Shown: positions 1-9,372, counted from the first letter of the stretch. The stretch is DNA of 64,000 nt from Calditrichales bacterium MX18-03 (GCA_021083345.1 JAJGRE010000001.1:1-64000), one strand, 5' to 3'. Translations and numbers: made by a program. Notes: generated by a model not told the origin, from the letters alone.

Positions 1-36
1 AGATCCTCTAGGATAAAACCTAGAGGATCTTTTTCA
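1..36 (+). terminator. Rho-independent terminator of an upstream gene outside the window
   Basis: A perfect 12-bp stem (AGATCCTCTAGG with its complement, loop ATAAAA) is followed by a T-run on the plus strand. It would end a rightward gene lying left of the window. A second perfect hairpin (GAAGTTTGC, AA, GCAAACTTC, 41-60) lies between it and the hflC stop; it has no T-run on either side. Confidence 0.8.
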
Positions 37-68
37 TTTGGAAGTTTGCAAGCAAACTTCATATCTCT

Positions 69-980
69 CTATCTGCCTAATAGATACTTAGCATAAGGCG
101 AATCAATGGGAAGGATGATGGTTGTCTTTCCTTTCAGCGTTTTCTTGTAGGATTCAAGGGTTCTGACGAATCGATAAAACTCAGGATCCTGGTTATAGCT
201 TTTCGAGTATATCCGCGCTGCATCCGCATCGGCTTTTCCTTTTAACTGCTCAGCTTCGGCTGATGCCTTAGCCAAAAGGATCTTTGCTTCCTTGTCGGCT
301 TCTGCTTTGATCTTGTCGGCCTCATACTCGGCCGATGCTATATATTGCTTGGCTGCTTTATCTCTCTCGGTTTTTATTTTTGAGAACAAGGCTTCCTCAT
401 CCTCAGAGGACAATTGACAGTTCGTCAACTGTATATCCAGCATCTCAATACCGAGGCTGTTAAGCTGCTTGTTGATCATTTCGGTTAGCGCTTGGCCGGA
501 ACGCGATCCCACAAGCTTATCATTGATGATCTGGTCCAATGACATTGCATTGTAGTAAGTCCTTACAGCTGAATAAATGGCACTTTCTACCCGTTTTTCG
601 GCACTGTTGACCGATTGAAGGTTTCTGATAAAGACGGAAGCATTGCTGATTCGCCACAAAGCGTAGTCTGTGATGATCAGGTTTCTCTTATCTTTGGTGA
701 ATACCTTGATCGGTTGTGTTTCAAGATGCATCATTTTCTTCGAGAGAACTGAGGTCGTCTGAATGAAAGGAAGCTTAAAGTAAAAACCGGGTGCTTCAAT
801 GATTCTTACGATTTTACCGAACTCTTTAATCGTCACCAGCTCGTCTTCATGAACAATCAGCATGTTGGCAAAAAGTGCCGTTATCAGGGTGACAAACACG
901 AGGACGACGACAAGACGTTTAATAATGGTATATAGGAATATATTGCCATTGTTTTTATCAAGGTTGTTGGATGTATTCAT
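69..980 (-). CDS. hflC: HflC-type SPFH/band 7 membrane protein
   Basis: Partner of HflK in the membrane complex that surrounds and modulates the FtsH protease in species where it has been studied. The 303-residue protein has one N-terminal membrane segment (about residues 20-45), an SPFH domain (about 50-220) and an Ala/Glu/Lys-rich coiled coil (about 205-260). The C-terminal stretch with FYRFVRTLESYKK and the ILP motif is typical of HflC. Its ATG directly follows the hflK stop codon and its GGAGG lies inside the end of hflK, so the two are translationally linked. Family assignment is strong; the link to FtsH in this organism is inferred. Confidence 0.93.
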   Translation of the reverse strand: MNTSNNLDKNNGNIFLYTIIKRLVVVLVFVTLITALFANMLIVHEDELVTIKEFGKIVRIIEAPGFYFKLPFIQTTSVLSKKMMHLETQPIKVFTKDKRNLIITDYALWRISNASVFIRNLQSVNSAEKRVESAIYSAVRTYYNAMSLDQIINDKLVGSRSGQALTEMINKQLNSLGIEMLDIQLTNCQLSSEDEEALFSKIKTERDKAAKQYIASAEYEADKIKAEADKEAKILLAKASAEAEQLKGKADADAARIYSKSYNQDPEFYRFVRTLESYKKTLKGKTTIILPIDSPYAKYLLGR

Positions 981-1925
981 CTAGTTGCCGCCTCCTTTTT
1001 CTTCCACAGGAAGATAGCGTATTTCTCCTGAAGAATCATCCATGATATAGACGTTGCTGGCGGGCAGAACCTCTTCCATGGTTTCGATCAGCAGCCGCGT
1101 GCGGGTCACATCTTTGCCCAAACGATATTCATTATATAGCGCATCGAAGCTGCCGGCTTCTGCCGTTGCCTTTTCCAACCGCTCTTCATAATAAGCTTCC
1201 GCCTGCTGATGCATTTTTTTTGCTTCATTTTCAACGTCGGCCAATTTCTGGTTTTTATAATCCTCAGCCTTTCGAACCAGAATGTTCTTCTGTTCTCTGG
1301 CACTGTTCACGCTCTCAAAGGCTTTGGCAACCTGAGAGGGCGGCTCCGAGCCCTGAAGCTTGATATCCAGCACTTCTATCCCAATGCTGTATTTATCCAT
1401 CAGTTGGTCCAGCATTTCTTTGATCCGAAATTGGACATCGATTCTCCCGTCTGTCAGAACGGTATCAACCTGAGTACTGCCGATGACCGATCGAAGACTG
1501 GCCGCTATGGCATCATGGAGTATGGCATCGGGGTCCTTGGCGTTTATCAAATAGGCTTTGGGGTCAGCTATACGCCACTCTACCAATATATTCACCCAGA
1601 CCAGGTTCTGATCACTGGTGAGAAAAACTGCTTCTCTGTCAAGCACATCCGCCTTTTTATCCCTTGTTTCTTCAATGCCAATTTCTATGATATTTGCTTT
1701 GTTTATATTAATGGAGTCGGCTTGCTGGAACGGATACGGCAGCTTAAAGTGGATGCCCGGCTGCTCAATCTTCGTTATCTTGCCGAAGGTTCTCAGTATT
1801 CCAACTTCGTCCTCATTAACCGTATATACCGAAGTAAAGGTACAAAATACCAGCAGCAGCGCAAGCAATATCGTTATAAGCCTGGACAGACTGAACAGCT
1901 CTGTCAGGATAACCTGATGTTTCAT
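981..1925 (-). CDS. hflK: HflK-type SPFH/band 7 membrane protein
   Basis: First gene of an hflK-hflC pair; together they form a membrane-anchored SPFH assembly that binds FtsH in studied bacteria. I start it at the ATG of MKHQVIL because AGAGGTG sits 6 nt upstream; an ATG 9 codons earlier has no comparable site. The 314 residues hold one membrane segment (about 15-35), an SPFH domain with the motif GILRTFGKI, and a charged coiled coil (about 205-260). The tail reads VYIMDDSSGEIRYLPV. It is divergent from hflX, with about 250 nt between them. Confidence 0.92.
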   Translation of the reverse strand: MKHQVILTELFSLSRLITILLALLLVFCTFTSVYTVNEDEVGILRTFGKITKIEQPGIHFKLPYPFQQADSININKANIIEIGIEETRDKKADVLDREAVFLTSDQNLVWVNILVEWRIADPKAYLINAKDPDAILHDAIAASLRSVIGSTQVDTVLTDGRIDVQFRIKEMLDQLMDKYSIGIEVLDIKLQGSEPPSQVAKAFESVNSAREQKNILVRKAEDYKNQKLADVENEAKKMHQQAEAYYEERLEKATAEAGSFDALYNEYRLGKDVTRTRLLIETMEEVLPASNVYIMDDSSGEIRYLPVEEKGGGN

Positions 1926-2178
1926 AGAATCACCTCTGATCAATAAAATCAATATACCTCTGTATTATCTCAAAAAAAACCGCTGATTTCAATGACATGC
2001 TCCAAATAGTCAAGCTGTTCTAAGGTTCGACGCTTTCTAAGGATAGTATTCGTTTTGCTGTTTTATTTGATTCTAGTGGGTTTCATAATTTTAGCTTATA
2101 TAACACCATGGATTATGATAGAATAATCATATGGAAAATGCAAACGATGAGAATTGTAAGAGGAACTGAGGTGTCATT

Positions 2179-3954
2179 ATGGAAGGTATTGCAGGAATAA
2201 AAAAATCAATCATAGCCAGGCTGGAAGCCATTGAAAATACGAGTATCGATAAGAACTTGCTGGTTTCAGCGGAAATAATTGAAGAAATATGTGATATAAC
2301 GGAAGAACTGGGTAAAGAGGTTGCCGTTTTTATTGACAGAAAAGGGGATGTTGCAGGTGTTAGCATCGGTGATGAAGATACCGTTGCCTTAAAGGACTTT
2401 GACAAGCGCCGCGGAACGGAAAGCTTAAGCACAGTCCGATGCATTCACACACATCCCAATGGGAATGGCATGCTTTCCGACGTGGACTTATCCGCATTGA
2501 AGAAAATGCGGCTGGATGCAATGGCGTCCATAGGCGTAAAAGAAGGGAAGATGACCCATGCCTTTGTTGCTTTTCTGAACGCGGATGAGACATCGGAGCT
2601 GAGACCTGTAGCAGTGGGTCCGTATAATATGTCAAAACTGCTGAAAATCGATATACAAATGGTCATCCAGGACGCAGAAAGCAGCCTGCGTCAGAATAAA
2701 AGGACAGGAAAAGCGGTAGAAAGCGTAATTGAGCGTGCCGTACTGGTGGGAATCGAAAGTGAAGAAGACCTGGATGAGCTCAGTGAGCTGCTTAAAACGG
2801 CTGGAGGCGTTGAAATTAGCCGGCTGGTTCAAAGCAGAGATAAAAAAGATACAGCATTCTTCATCGGTAAGGGTAAGCTTAAGGAATTGACGCTGCTGGT
2901 GCAGAGTGTCAATGCAAACCTGGTTGTCTTTGATGAAGAGCTTTCCGGTGCTCAGACCAGGAACCTCGAAGAGGCAATAGGGGTCAAAGTCATCGATCGG
3001 ACACAGCTGATTCTCGACATATTTGCACAGCGTGCAAAGTCCAGAGATGGCAAGCTTCAGGTGGAACTGGCCCAAATGAAATACATGCTGCCGAGGTTGA
3101 TCGGACTAGGTGCGCAGATGTCGAGAACCGGCGGCGGAATTGGAACCAGGGGACCTGGTGAAAAGAAGCTTGAGATAGACAGACGCAGAATCAGGGACAG
3201 GATTCATGACTTAACCAACGAGATAAAAGAAATCAAGAAGCAGCGTGAACTGCACAGGGAAAACAGGATCAACAACACGGTGTTCCAGGTTTGCCTGGTG
3301 GGCTATACCAATGCCGGGAAATCAACCTTGCTGAATAGCCTTGCCAATGCCGATATTTATGCGGAGGACCAGCTGTTTGCGACCCTGGATCCTACAACGA
3401 GGAAAGTTGTGCTGCAAGGGGGAAAAGAGGTGCTGGTAACCGATACCGTAGGTTTTATAAGAAAGCTGCCTCATGACCTCATCGATGCATTTAAGTCCAC
3501 TTTGGAGGAAGTGCTCTATGCAGATCTGCTGATCCATGTTGTTGATAGGAGCAACGATGAGTATGAGGTGCAGATGAAAACGGTGCTGGAAGTTCTGGCT
3601 GAACTGGGAGCTGAGAATAAAACCATCGTTACAGCCTTTAATAAAACAGATAAGGTGCTGGACCTGTCCGAGGATGAGAGAGCCGGCGGCAGCTCGTGTG
3701 ACGCCGTGTACATATCTGCAAAGAATAGAATCGGCCTGGAGGCTTTGCTGGATAAAATGGAAGCTCATGCCTCCCAGCACGCTAAGACAGTGGAATTGCT
3801 TATTCCCTATACCCTGGGGAATCTGTTGTCATTGGTTCACGAGCAGGCAGACTCAGTGCTCAATGAAGACTATCTGCCTGAAGGAGTTTTTATAAAAGCC
3901 GTTGTTCAAAACAGAGTTTTGGGCAAGGTTGCTGAATATCAGATAAAGCAATAA
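2179..3954 (+). CDS. hflX: GTPase HflX with an N-terminal JAMM-like domain
   Basis: Ribosome-associated GTPase that splits or rescues stalled ribosomes in studied bacteria. At 591 residues it is about 170 longer than typical HflX. Residues 1-170 carry H90-x-H92-P and D103, spaced exactly as in the JAMM/MPN+ zinc motif (HxH, ten residues, D). The HflX N-terminal region and coiled linker follow (about 180-365, with GGGIGTRGPGEKKLE), then the G domain with the P-loop GYTNAGKST at 375-383, DTVGFI and NKTD. The GAGGTG ribosome site fixes the start. Clostridial HflX proteins of this length are known to me; the role of the extra domain is not. Confidence 0.95.
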   Translation: MEGIAGIKKSIIARLEAIENTSIDKNLLVSAEIIEEICDITEELGKEVAVFIDRKGDVAGVSIGDEDTVALKDFDKRRGTESLSTVRCIHTHPNGNGMLSDVDLSALKKMRLDAMASIGVKEGKMTHAFVAFLNADETSELRPVAVGPYNMSKLLKIDIQMVIQDAESSLRQNKRTGKAVESVIERAVLVGIESEEDLDELSELLKTAGGVEISRLVQSRDKKDTAFFIGKGKLKELTLLVQSVNANLVVFDEELSGAQTRNLEEAIGVKVIDRTQLILDIFAQRAKSRDGKLQVELAQMKYMLPRLIGLGAQMSRTGGGIGTRGPGEKKLEIDRRRIRDRIHDLTNEIKEIKKQRELHRENRINNTVFQVCLVGYTNAGKSTLLNSLANADIYAEDQLFATLDPTTRKVVLQGGKEVLVTDTVGFIRKLPHDLIDAFKSTLEEVLYADLLIHVVDRSNDEYEVQMKTVLEVLAELGAENKTIVTAFNKTDKVLDLSEDERAGGSSCDAVYISAKNRIGLEALLDKMEAHASQHAKTVELLIPYTLGNLLSLVHEQADSVLNEDYLPEGVFIKAVVQNRVLGKVAEYQIKQ

Positions 3955-3966
3955 GGGTGATTATCA

Positions 3967-4881
3967 ATGTATTATAAAAAAATAGGCTATTTGTATACCA
4001 TATTGGCTGCAACATTTTTTGCATTGATTGCCGTTATCGGCAAGACAGCCATCAATACCGGATTATCGGTATTTGATCTGTTCATCATGCAGAATGTTCT
4101 GGCTTTTCTGGTGTTATTCATCTATTTCTCATGTAAGGGGTTAAAACAGTTAACCGTCAGCAAGATCACCATGCGGCATATAGTGATTCAGTCGCTTGTA
4201 GGCAGCGGGACTACGGTGTTTTTTTATCTGGCATTGGATAAAGTGAATGCAGGAATTGCATCTATGCTGCTTTTCACCAATCCGGTTTGGGTATTTCTTT
4301 ACTTTATACTGACCAGGACACGTAAGATGAATACCGTTAATAATGTTGCACTGGTTTTAGCGGTACTGGGAAGTGCAATGGTCATCAATATTTTTGGCGC
4401 AGATGTGCAGCACATGCCAACTATCGGCATCCTATACGGACTGGCGGCCAGTTTTTGCTACGCCTTCTACAACGTATTTGCGGACCTTAAATTGAGCCAG
4501 GTGGAACCACTGGTCATTACCTTTTATTCCTCTATTGTCAACCTTATGGTATCTTTGGCTATCAATTTCGACTTTATCGCCAATGGTGTGACGATTACAC
4601 AGCAATCCTTCATCTATGCCGCAGAATTAGCCGTCATTTCCGGCATATTGCCTATATATTTTCTTTATAAAGGCATCGCCAGGATCGGGGCAGACAAAGC
4701 GAGCATCGTCGCAACGGCTGAACTTCCTATCACACTGGTATTCGCGTTTCTGGCGCTGGGTGAGAGAATGAGCGTCTTCCAGCTGTCCGGTGTGTTTCTC
4801 ATCCTGTTTTCTGTCATCATACTTCAGAAGGAATCCGATATTATGGCGGTTTTCAGTATTCCCCCCGATCATCATGACTGA
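3967..4881 (+). CDS. EamA/DMT-superfamily permease
   Basis: Probable metabolite or drug exporter of the drug/metabolite transporter superfamily. The 304-residue protein has about ten hydrophobic segments in two repeated EamA halves (about 10-140 and 150-290), the usual architecture. Substrate cannot be deduced. It begins 12 nt after hflX behind AAGGGTGA, so it is probably co-transcribed with it. Its 3' end overlaps a small convergent ORF on the other strand by 29 nt. Confidence 0.85.
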   Translation: MYYKKIGYLYTILAATFFALIAVIGKTAINTGLSVFDLFIMQNVLAFLVLFIYFSCKGLKQLTVSKITMRHIVIQSLVGSGTTVFFYLALDKVNAGIASMLLFTNPVWVFLYFILTRTRKMNTVNNVALVLAVLGSAMVINIFGADVQHMPTIGILYGLAASFCYAFYNVFADLKLSQVEPLVITFYSSIVNLMVSLAINFDFIANGVTITQQSFIYAAELAVISGILPIYFLYKGIARIGADKASIVATAELPITLVFAFLALGERMSVFQLSGVFLILFSVIILQKESDIMAVFSIPPDHHD

Positions 4882-5008
4882 TATCGTTGACGCGGAAATA
4901 GTTCTCGCATAACTCATTGTCTTTTTTATACGCTTTCTGCCTTTTATTTCTATAAGCCATGACATTCCTGGCAAGGAGGTAACCACTGATCATACTTTTT
5001 ACTTTCAT
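4853..5008 (-). CDS. Small basic protein, unknown function
   Basis: A 51-residue reading frame starting MKVKSMISG and ending DDRGEY, rich in Lys, Arg and Tyr in the middle. It has a strong ribosome site (GAGGTGG, 5 nt before ATG) and lies 11 nt after the second TSUP half gene on the same strand, so it fits as the last gene of that operon. The last 29 nt overlap the convergent EamA gene. No family recognised and no membrane segment. Reality rests on the ribosome site and position only. Confidence 0.5.
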   Translation of the reverse strand: MKVKSMISGYLLARNVMAYRNKRQKAYKKDNELCENYFRVNDISHDDRGEY

Positions 5009-5019
5009 GTCAACCACCT

Positions 5020-5376
5020 CTATTTTTTACATTTTGACCGGATTTCGTACAGACCCATTGCGAATAAAAAGAACCCGAATATCTTCTTTAACAACTCCGA
5101 GTCAAGATTGACAGCCATGAGGGAACCTAGAACAGAGCCGATGCTTCCCAAAGCAACCAGCTTTAGAAGCAGATGCTTCTCAATGTTCCCTTTTCTGATA
5201 TGAACAGTGAGTGCAACGACAGCAGAGGGAATGAAGACCAGCAGATTAACGCTTTGAGCGATCTGCTGCCTGGCACCGGCAAAGAAGACCAAGGTCGGAA
5301 TCAGTATGGTGCCGCCTCCAATTCCCATGCCGCTGATGATGCCGGAAAGGAATGCGATCAGTGTTATCAACATCAC
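5020..5376 (-). CDS. TSUP-family half-transporter, second subunit
   Basis: TSUP (UPF0721/TauE) proteins move sulfur compounds or organic anions. Most are about 250 residues with two similar halves; this is one half, 118 residues and about four hydrophobic segments, with the family signature GMGIGGGTILIPTLV near the N-terminus. Its ATG overlaps the stop of the preceding half gene (ATGA), so the two are coupled and probably assemble. The substrate is unknown. Confidence 0.85.
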   Translation of the reverse strand: MMLITLIAFLSGIISGMGIGGGTILIPTLVFFAGARQQIAQSVNLLVFIPSAVVALTVHIRKGNIEKHLLLKLVALGSIGSVLGSLMAVNLDSELLKKIFGFFLFAMGLYEIRSKCKK

Positions 5377-5735
5377 AACACCATCCTTGCAGCTGCCACA
5401 ATCATCACAATGCCGAATACTTTCCGGAGCAGATAGATGGGAACCCTGTTTAGCAGCAGAGAACCGGCCAGCGCACCTGCTACGGACCCGACTGCCGTCT
5501 TCAGAGTCAACGGCAGGTCAGTAACCTGATACCGGTAGTATACGACAGCACTGATAATAGACATAGGCAAAATGACGGATATTGCTGTCGCATGGGCTTT
5601 GTGATCCTCTACACCCAGTAGGAATACTAGGCAGGGTACCAGAAGAGTGCCGCCTCCTGAACCAAAAATGCCGTTGATAATACCGGTCAGCAGACCAATC
5701 AATAGGATCTTCATGGAGCAATTCATTTTTCTCAT
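5373..5735 (-). CDS. TSUP-family half-transporter, first subunit
   Basis: First of two adjacent half-length TSUP permease genes. The 120 residues carry the signature GIFGSGGGTLLVPCLVF, matching the one in the following gene, and about four hydrophobic segments. The start is uncertain: MRKM, MNCS and MKIL are all possible and the ribosome site (GGTGA) is weak and very close to MRKM. Together the two products would rebuild a full-length transporter. A long inverted repeat lies upstream at 5766-5810. Confidence 0.82.
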   Translation of the reverse strand: MRKMNCSMKILLIGLLTGIINGIFGSGGGTLLVPCLVFLLGVEDHKAHATAISVILPMSIISAVVYYRYQVTDLPLTLKTAVGSVAGALAGSLLLNRVPIYLLRKVFGIVMIVAAARMVL

Positions 5736-5765
5736 ACATCACCATAAGCATTCATCCTTATTCCA

Positions 5766-5810
5766 ATAAATCACGCTATTGATCTTACAATAAAACGATG
5801 CGTGATTTAT
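5766..5810. repeat. 11-bp inverted repeat upstream of the TSUP operon
   Basis: ATAAATCACGC (5766-5776) is repeated inverted as GCGTGATTTAT (5800-5810), separated by 23 nt. It lies 30-75 nt upstream of the first TSUP gene and could be a two-site operator or a leader hairpin. The rest of the 5736-6040 gap holds a weaker inverted pair, AACGCAT and ATGCGTT, near 5828 and 5875, and the yebC promoter. Confidence 0.5.
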
Positions 5811-5977
5811 AAGACAGCCAACGCCTAACGCATAGAGACTTTAATAGTGCTGCTTCATGCATGTATACGATTAAATGCGTTGTCTATATATATAATTTCT
5901 GCAGGAGAAGTCAGATTATAGCTTGAAAATATTGACATGCATCGCACTTTGACCTCTAGAAGCTGGAACAGCGGGGT

Positions 5978-6006
5978 TTGCATCTGAAACGGCTTTGTGA
6001 TAAAAT
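5978..6006 (+). promoter_or_regulatory. Sigma-A-type promoter of yebC
   Basis: TTGCAT (5978-5983), a 17-nt spacer and TAAAAT (6001-6006), placed 35 nt before the yebC ATG and followed by AGAGGAGG. Match to the vegetative consensus is good but not perfect. Confidence 0.55.
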
Positions 6007-6040
6007 ATTACGTGTTAATTTAGTAAGAGGAGGTTGACCT

Positions 6041-6775
6041 ATGTCCGGTCATTCCAAATGGGCGAATATCAAGCATAAAAAAGGCAGACAGGATGCCTTG
6101 AGAGGTAAAATATTTACGAAGCTGGGCAAAGAAATTGCCATGGCGGCCAAGGGCGGCGCCGATCCCAGCACCAACACCCGGTTAGCGGATGTCATTGCAA
6201 AGGCAAAAGCAAACAATATGCCCAATGATACCATCAACAGGGCTGTCAAAAAAGGCTCTGGAGACATGGAAGGCGTTAACTATGAAGAAATGGTTTATGA
6301 AGGCTACGCGCCCGGCGGTGTCGCCGTCATCGTGACTTCATTGACCGACAATCGGAACAGAACGGCGGGCGACATACGCCACATTTTTGATAAAAATGGG
6401 GGCAGCATGGGTGCCAGCGGATGTGTCGGTTATATGTTCGACAAGAAGGGCGTCATCATCGTTGAGAAGGATGGAAAGCTTGACGAGGATGAGCTGATGA
6501 TGCAGGCCCTTGACGCAGGTGCAGAAGATTTCTCGGCAGAAGAAGATTCCTTCGAAATATTGACGGACCCCAATAGCTTTTCAGAAGTCAGGGCAAAGCT
6601 GGAAGAGGCTGGAATCCCCATGGCATCAGCGGAAGTCACCATGATACCGCAGAATTATGTCAGCGTCACCGAACCGGATGACATCAAGAAGATCAACAAG
6701 ATGCTGGATATGTTCGACGACAACGATGATGTTCAGGACGTCTACCACAACGCAGAACTGCCAGACGAAGATTAA
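6041..6775 (+). CDS. yebC: YebC/PmpR family DNA-binding regulatory protein
   Basis: Member of the YebC/TACO1 family; members have been described as transcriptional regulators and as factors that relieve ribosome stalling. The 244 residues start with the hallmark [15 protein letters not shown] and contain the conserved DNRNRTA and [10 protein letters not shown] blocks; length is normal. The start is set by AAGAGGAGG 9 nt upstream. A sigma-A-like promoter precedes it, and the editing-protein gene follows after 26 nt. Confidence 0.95.
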   Translation: MSGHSKWANIKHKKGRQDALRGKIFTKLGKEIAMAAKGGADPSTNTRLADVIAKAKANNMPNDTINRAVKKGSGDMEGVNYEEMVYEGYAPGGVAVIVTSLTDNRNRTAGDIRHIFDKNGGSMGASGCVGYMFDKKGVIIVEKDGKLDEDELMMQALDAGAEDFSAEEDSFEILTDPNSFSEVRAKLEEAGIPMASAEVTMIPQNYVSVTEPDDIKKINKMLDMFDDNDDVQDVYHNAELPDED

Positions 6776-6801
6776 TAGGCTGAACAAAGGAGACTAACCG
6801 T

Positions 6802-7290
6802 ATGAGAGCACAAGAAAAAGTTTTTGAGAGACTGGATTCCCTCGGTATACAGTATCAGGTTATGAACCATCCTGCCGTATATACGATTGAAGAGATGGAC
6901 AACCTTGGCATTTCTGAACACGGAGATGTCTGCAAGAATCTGTTCCTGAGAGATGCAAAAGGGACAAGGCATTTCCTGGTTGTACTGCTGAAGGATAAGA
7001 AAGCCGATATAAAAAACATTCAGAAGCAGCTGGGCTGTACCAATCTCAGCTTTGCATCGGAAGAAAGACTGAGCAAGCACTTGCAGCTGCAAAAAGGAGA
7101 GGTGACCCCTCTTGGCATTATCAATGATGCAAGTGGTACAGTCGAACTGGTGTTGGACAAAGACCTGAAAGGCCGGGAGAAGCTGGGTGTACACCCCAAC
7201 GACAACACGGCAACCGTTTGGATTTCATTTGACGACCTGAAAAAAGTTATTGATCATAACGGCAACAAGATCCACTACGTCACAATCTGA
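6802..7290 (+). CDS. YbaK/ProX-type prolyl-tRNA editing protein
   Basis: Free-standing trans-editing domain that hydrolyses mischarged aminoacyl-tRNA, usually Ala-tRNA(Pro). 162 residues, the normal size. The N-terminal helix region with NHPAVYTIEEMD, the VVLLKDKKADIK strand and the GEVTPLGIINDA and GVHPNDNTATVWIS blocks are those of the PrdX/ProXp group found in many Clostridia. It starts behind AAAGGAG. Its last 11 nt overlap the convergent sulfatase gene. Substrate is taken from the family, not shown here. Confidence 0.88.
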   Translation: MRAQEKVFERLDSLGIQYQVMNHPAVYTIEEMDNLGISEHGDVCKNLFLRDAKGTRHFLVVLLKDKKADIKNIQKQLGCTNLSFASEERLSKHLQLQKGEVTPLGIINDASGTVELVLDKDLKGREKLGVHPNDNTATVWISFDDLKKVIDHNGNKIHYVTI

Positions 7291-9211
7291 TCATCAGATA
7301 ATCGGGAATGGACCGGAGCAGATGAATGATTCGCTTTGCAAAGCCTGCTTTTGACCAGGCAAAGGACTCTACCGCCATATCCTGTGGAATCTTTCCGATC
7401 AGGTTGTTCGACAGGATGTATTCCGATTCCCGAATCTCCCGAATAGCTCTCCTATAACCTGGAACGCATTCGGACACCGGTATCGGCTCTTTCGTTGCCA
7501 GCTTCCAGGCCAGGCTGTTTTCGAAAACGCCGTCCCGTGACCTGACAAATATCTTCTCATGATCTATAAAAGAACCTTCCAGCATGACGGTCTGGAATGC
7601 GATAAAGCTATCATTGGTGTTATTGAGATCCCGCCCGAAGAATTTGGTGCGGGATTCTTCTATTCCCAGAAGGTTCAGCAGGGTGGGAAGAAAGTCGATA
7701 TGACCGCCGATGGTTTCGTTGGTTTCGCACAGGTCTGAACCAGGAATATGGATGATAAGCGGTACATTGAGGGATTCATCATAATCGAAGTTGTAACCCA
7801 GCAGATTGCTGACATGCCGCTTATCCAGCGGAACTTGATTATCGATTGCACGGTGGTCGCCATATATCGCAATGATTGAATTGCCATACAGCTTCCTGTC
7901 TTTTAGTTCCTGTATGAACAAGCCCAATGCCGCATCCGTATAGTTGATGGTCTGGAAATATCGTCCCAGCAAGGTACTGTAATGCTCCGGCATCAGCTTT
8001 ATTTTTTTGTGTTTCTCCGGCAGCGCATAAGGGTGATGGCTAGACAAGGTTATCAGAAATGACAGGAAGGGCTGCTTGACCTCTGACAGGTACTTTGCAG
8101 ATTGCTTGAAAAAGGATCTATCACTTACACCCCAACCAATGATATCATCATGTACAAAATCCTTCTTGCTGTAAAAGCGGTCATAGCCTAATATGGGATA
8201 GATGGTGCTCCTGTTCCAGAATTCGGGCTTATAGCCGTGAAAGGCAACGGCGGTGTAGCCTTTTTCCTTCAAGATCCTTGGAAGTCCCAGGAATTCATTG
8301 CCGATATACCGCTTGTATGAGTAGACATTCATGGAAGGATATAGAGAATTCTGAGTGACAAACTCTGCGTCGGAGGTACCTCCTCTACCGATTTGCTGGT
8401 AATACCGGCTGAAATAGATGGTATCCTGCTTCAGGAGGCTGTTCAGGTTCGGTGTCAGTTCCTGCCCGTTATAGCTCATGTTCAGTACAAAATCCTGCAG
8501 TGCTTCTACTTGAATAACGATAACATTTCTTCCTTCAGCTATCTTTTCATATCTACGTGCGAGGGCAGTTTTTTTTGGAACGTCCGCTATAGGCTGCGTT
8601 GGGGCAGCATCACCCTCATGCTTGCTAGAATTACTCATAAAAAGTTTACTGATTTGTTCATAAAAAATGCCGTGAGTATGAAACAGCTTTTCCTTTTCCC
8701 CCCCAAAACTCACTTTAAGGTCCAGCGCCAGGGGTGTTAGAAGCAATACAAATAATAGGACGGCATAAATAGGATGCAATACGAAGCGGCTGCTGCACAA
8801 GCATTTCTGCAGCATTGGCAATGAAAAAAGAAAGAGATCCGCGAATACCAACAGGTATTGGAATCTGAAAAGCACAGCAATGCTTTCCAATATGGAGGGC
8901 AGCGTATTGACCAGCATCAACTCGTTTACGGTAGGGAATATGTTGAAATGCTTGTAATAAAGAATATCCGCAAAGATGATGAGGGAGAGCAGAAAATGAA
9001 TACAAAGTACCAAATAATAATGTCGCCTGTCTGAAATAAGCGCTGTCAGCAAATAAAGAAGAAACAACACAAGTATTGTCCTTAAGGATGAAGAAACGAT
9101 CTGTCCCGGGATAACAGTCACTTGGTAAAGGAATTGCAGTTTGCAAACAGTGGAAAGCGTCATGGCCAGAATCAACAGGACCGGTGCCCCCGGTGCTTTT
9201 AAATTTATCAT
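7280..9211 (-). CDS. LTA synthase-like membrane sulfatase (alkaline phosphatase superfamily)
   Basis: Probable phosphoglycerol transferase acting outside the membrane on a teichoic-acid-like polymer. 643 residues: five hydrophobic segments in residues 1-165, a linker, then an extracellular sulfatase-fold domain from about 228. Metal and catalytic residues seen are E236 (VIQVEAL), T279 in GRGGTSDAEF, corresponding to the LtaS threonine nucleophile, and the DHRAIDNQ block with its Asp-His pair. AGGTGACA precedes the ATG. The C-terminal region after the DHRA block is long, as in LtaS. It is a single gene without cell-wall neighbours, so the polymer it builds is unknown. Confidence 0.85.
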   Translation of the reverse strand: MINLKAPGAPVLLILAMTLSTVCKLQFLYQVTVIPGQIVSSSLRTILVLFLLYLLTALISDRRHYYLVLCIHFLLSLIIFADILYYKHFNIFPTVNELMLVNTLPSILESIAVLFRFQYLLVFADLFLFSLPMLQKCLCSSRFVLHPIYAVLLFVLLLTPLALDLKVSFGGEKEKLFHTHGIFYEQISKLFMSNSSKHEGDAAPTQPIADVPKKTALARRYEKIAEGRNVIVIQVEALQDFVLNMSYNGQELTPNLNSLLKQDTIYFSRYYQQIGRGGTSDAEFVTQNSLYPSMNVYSYKRYIGNEFLGLPRILKEKGYTAVAFHGYKPEFWNRSTIYPILGYDRFYSKKDFVHDDIIGWGVSDRSFFKQSAKYLSEVKQPFLSFLITLSSHHPYALPEKHKKIKLMPEHYSTLLGRYFQTINYTDAALGLFIQELKDRKLYGNSIIAIYGDHRAIDNQVPLDKRHVSNLLGYNFDYDESLNVPLIIHIPGSDLCETNETIGGHIDFLPTLLNLLGIEESRTKFFGRDLNNTNDSFIAFQTVMLEGSFIDHEKIFVRSRDGVFENSLAWKLATKEPIPVSECVPGYRRAIREIRESEYILSNNLIGKIPQDMAVESFAWSKAGFAKRIIHLLRSIPDYLMIRL

Positions 9212-9372
9212 TCAATGTCACCTGCTCATTTTAATGTTCCATTTATTATATTCATACCTATGTTTGTGGAAGAACCGGGATTTGCCGTATAAAAGCTGCC
9301 GTTTTGTAAAGAATAAGTCTCATAACAAGGCGAGAAGGACCTGATTGACAGGCATAAAACAGGAGGATGAAG

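Noticed and set aside
1209-1946. Long plus-strand open frame opposite hflK
   Set aside because: It is antisense to a clear SPFH protein gene, and its translation has no recognisable family features.
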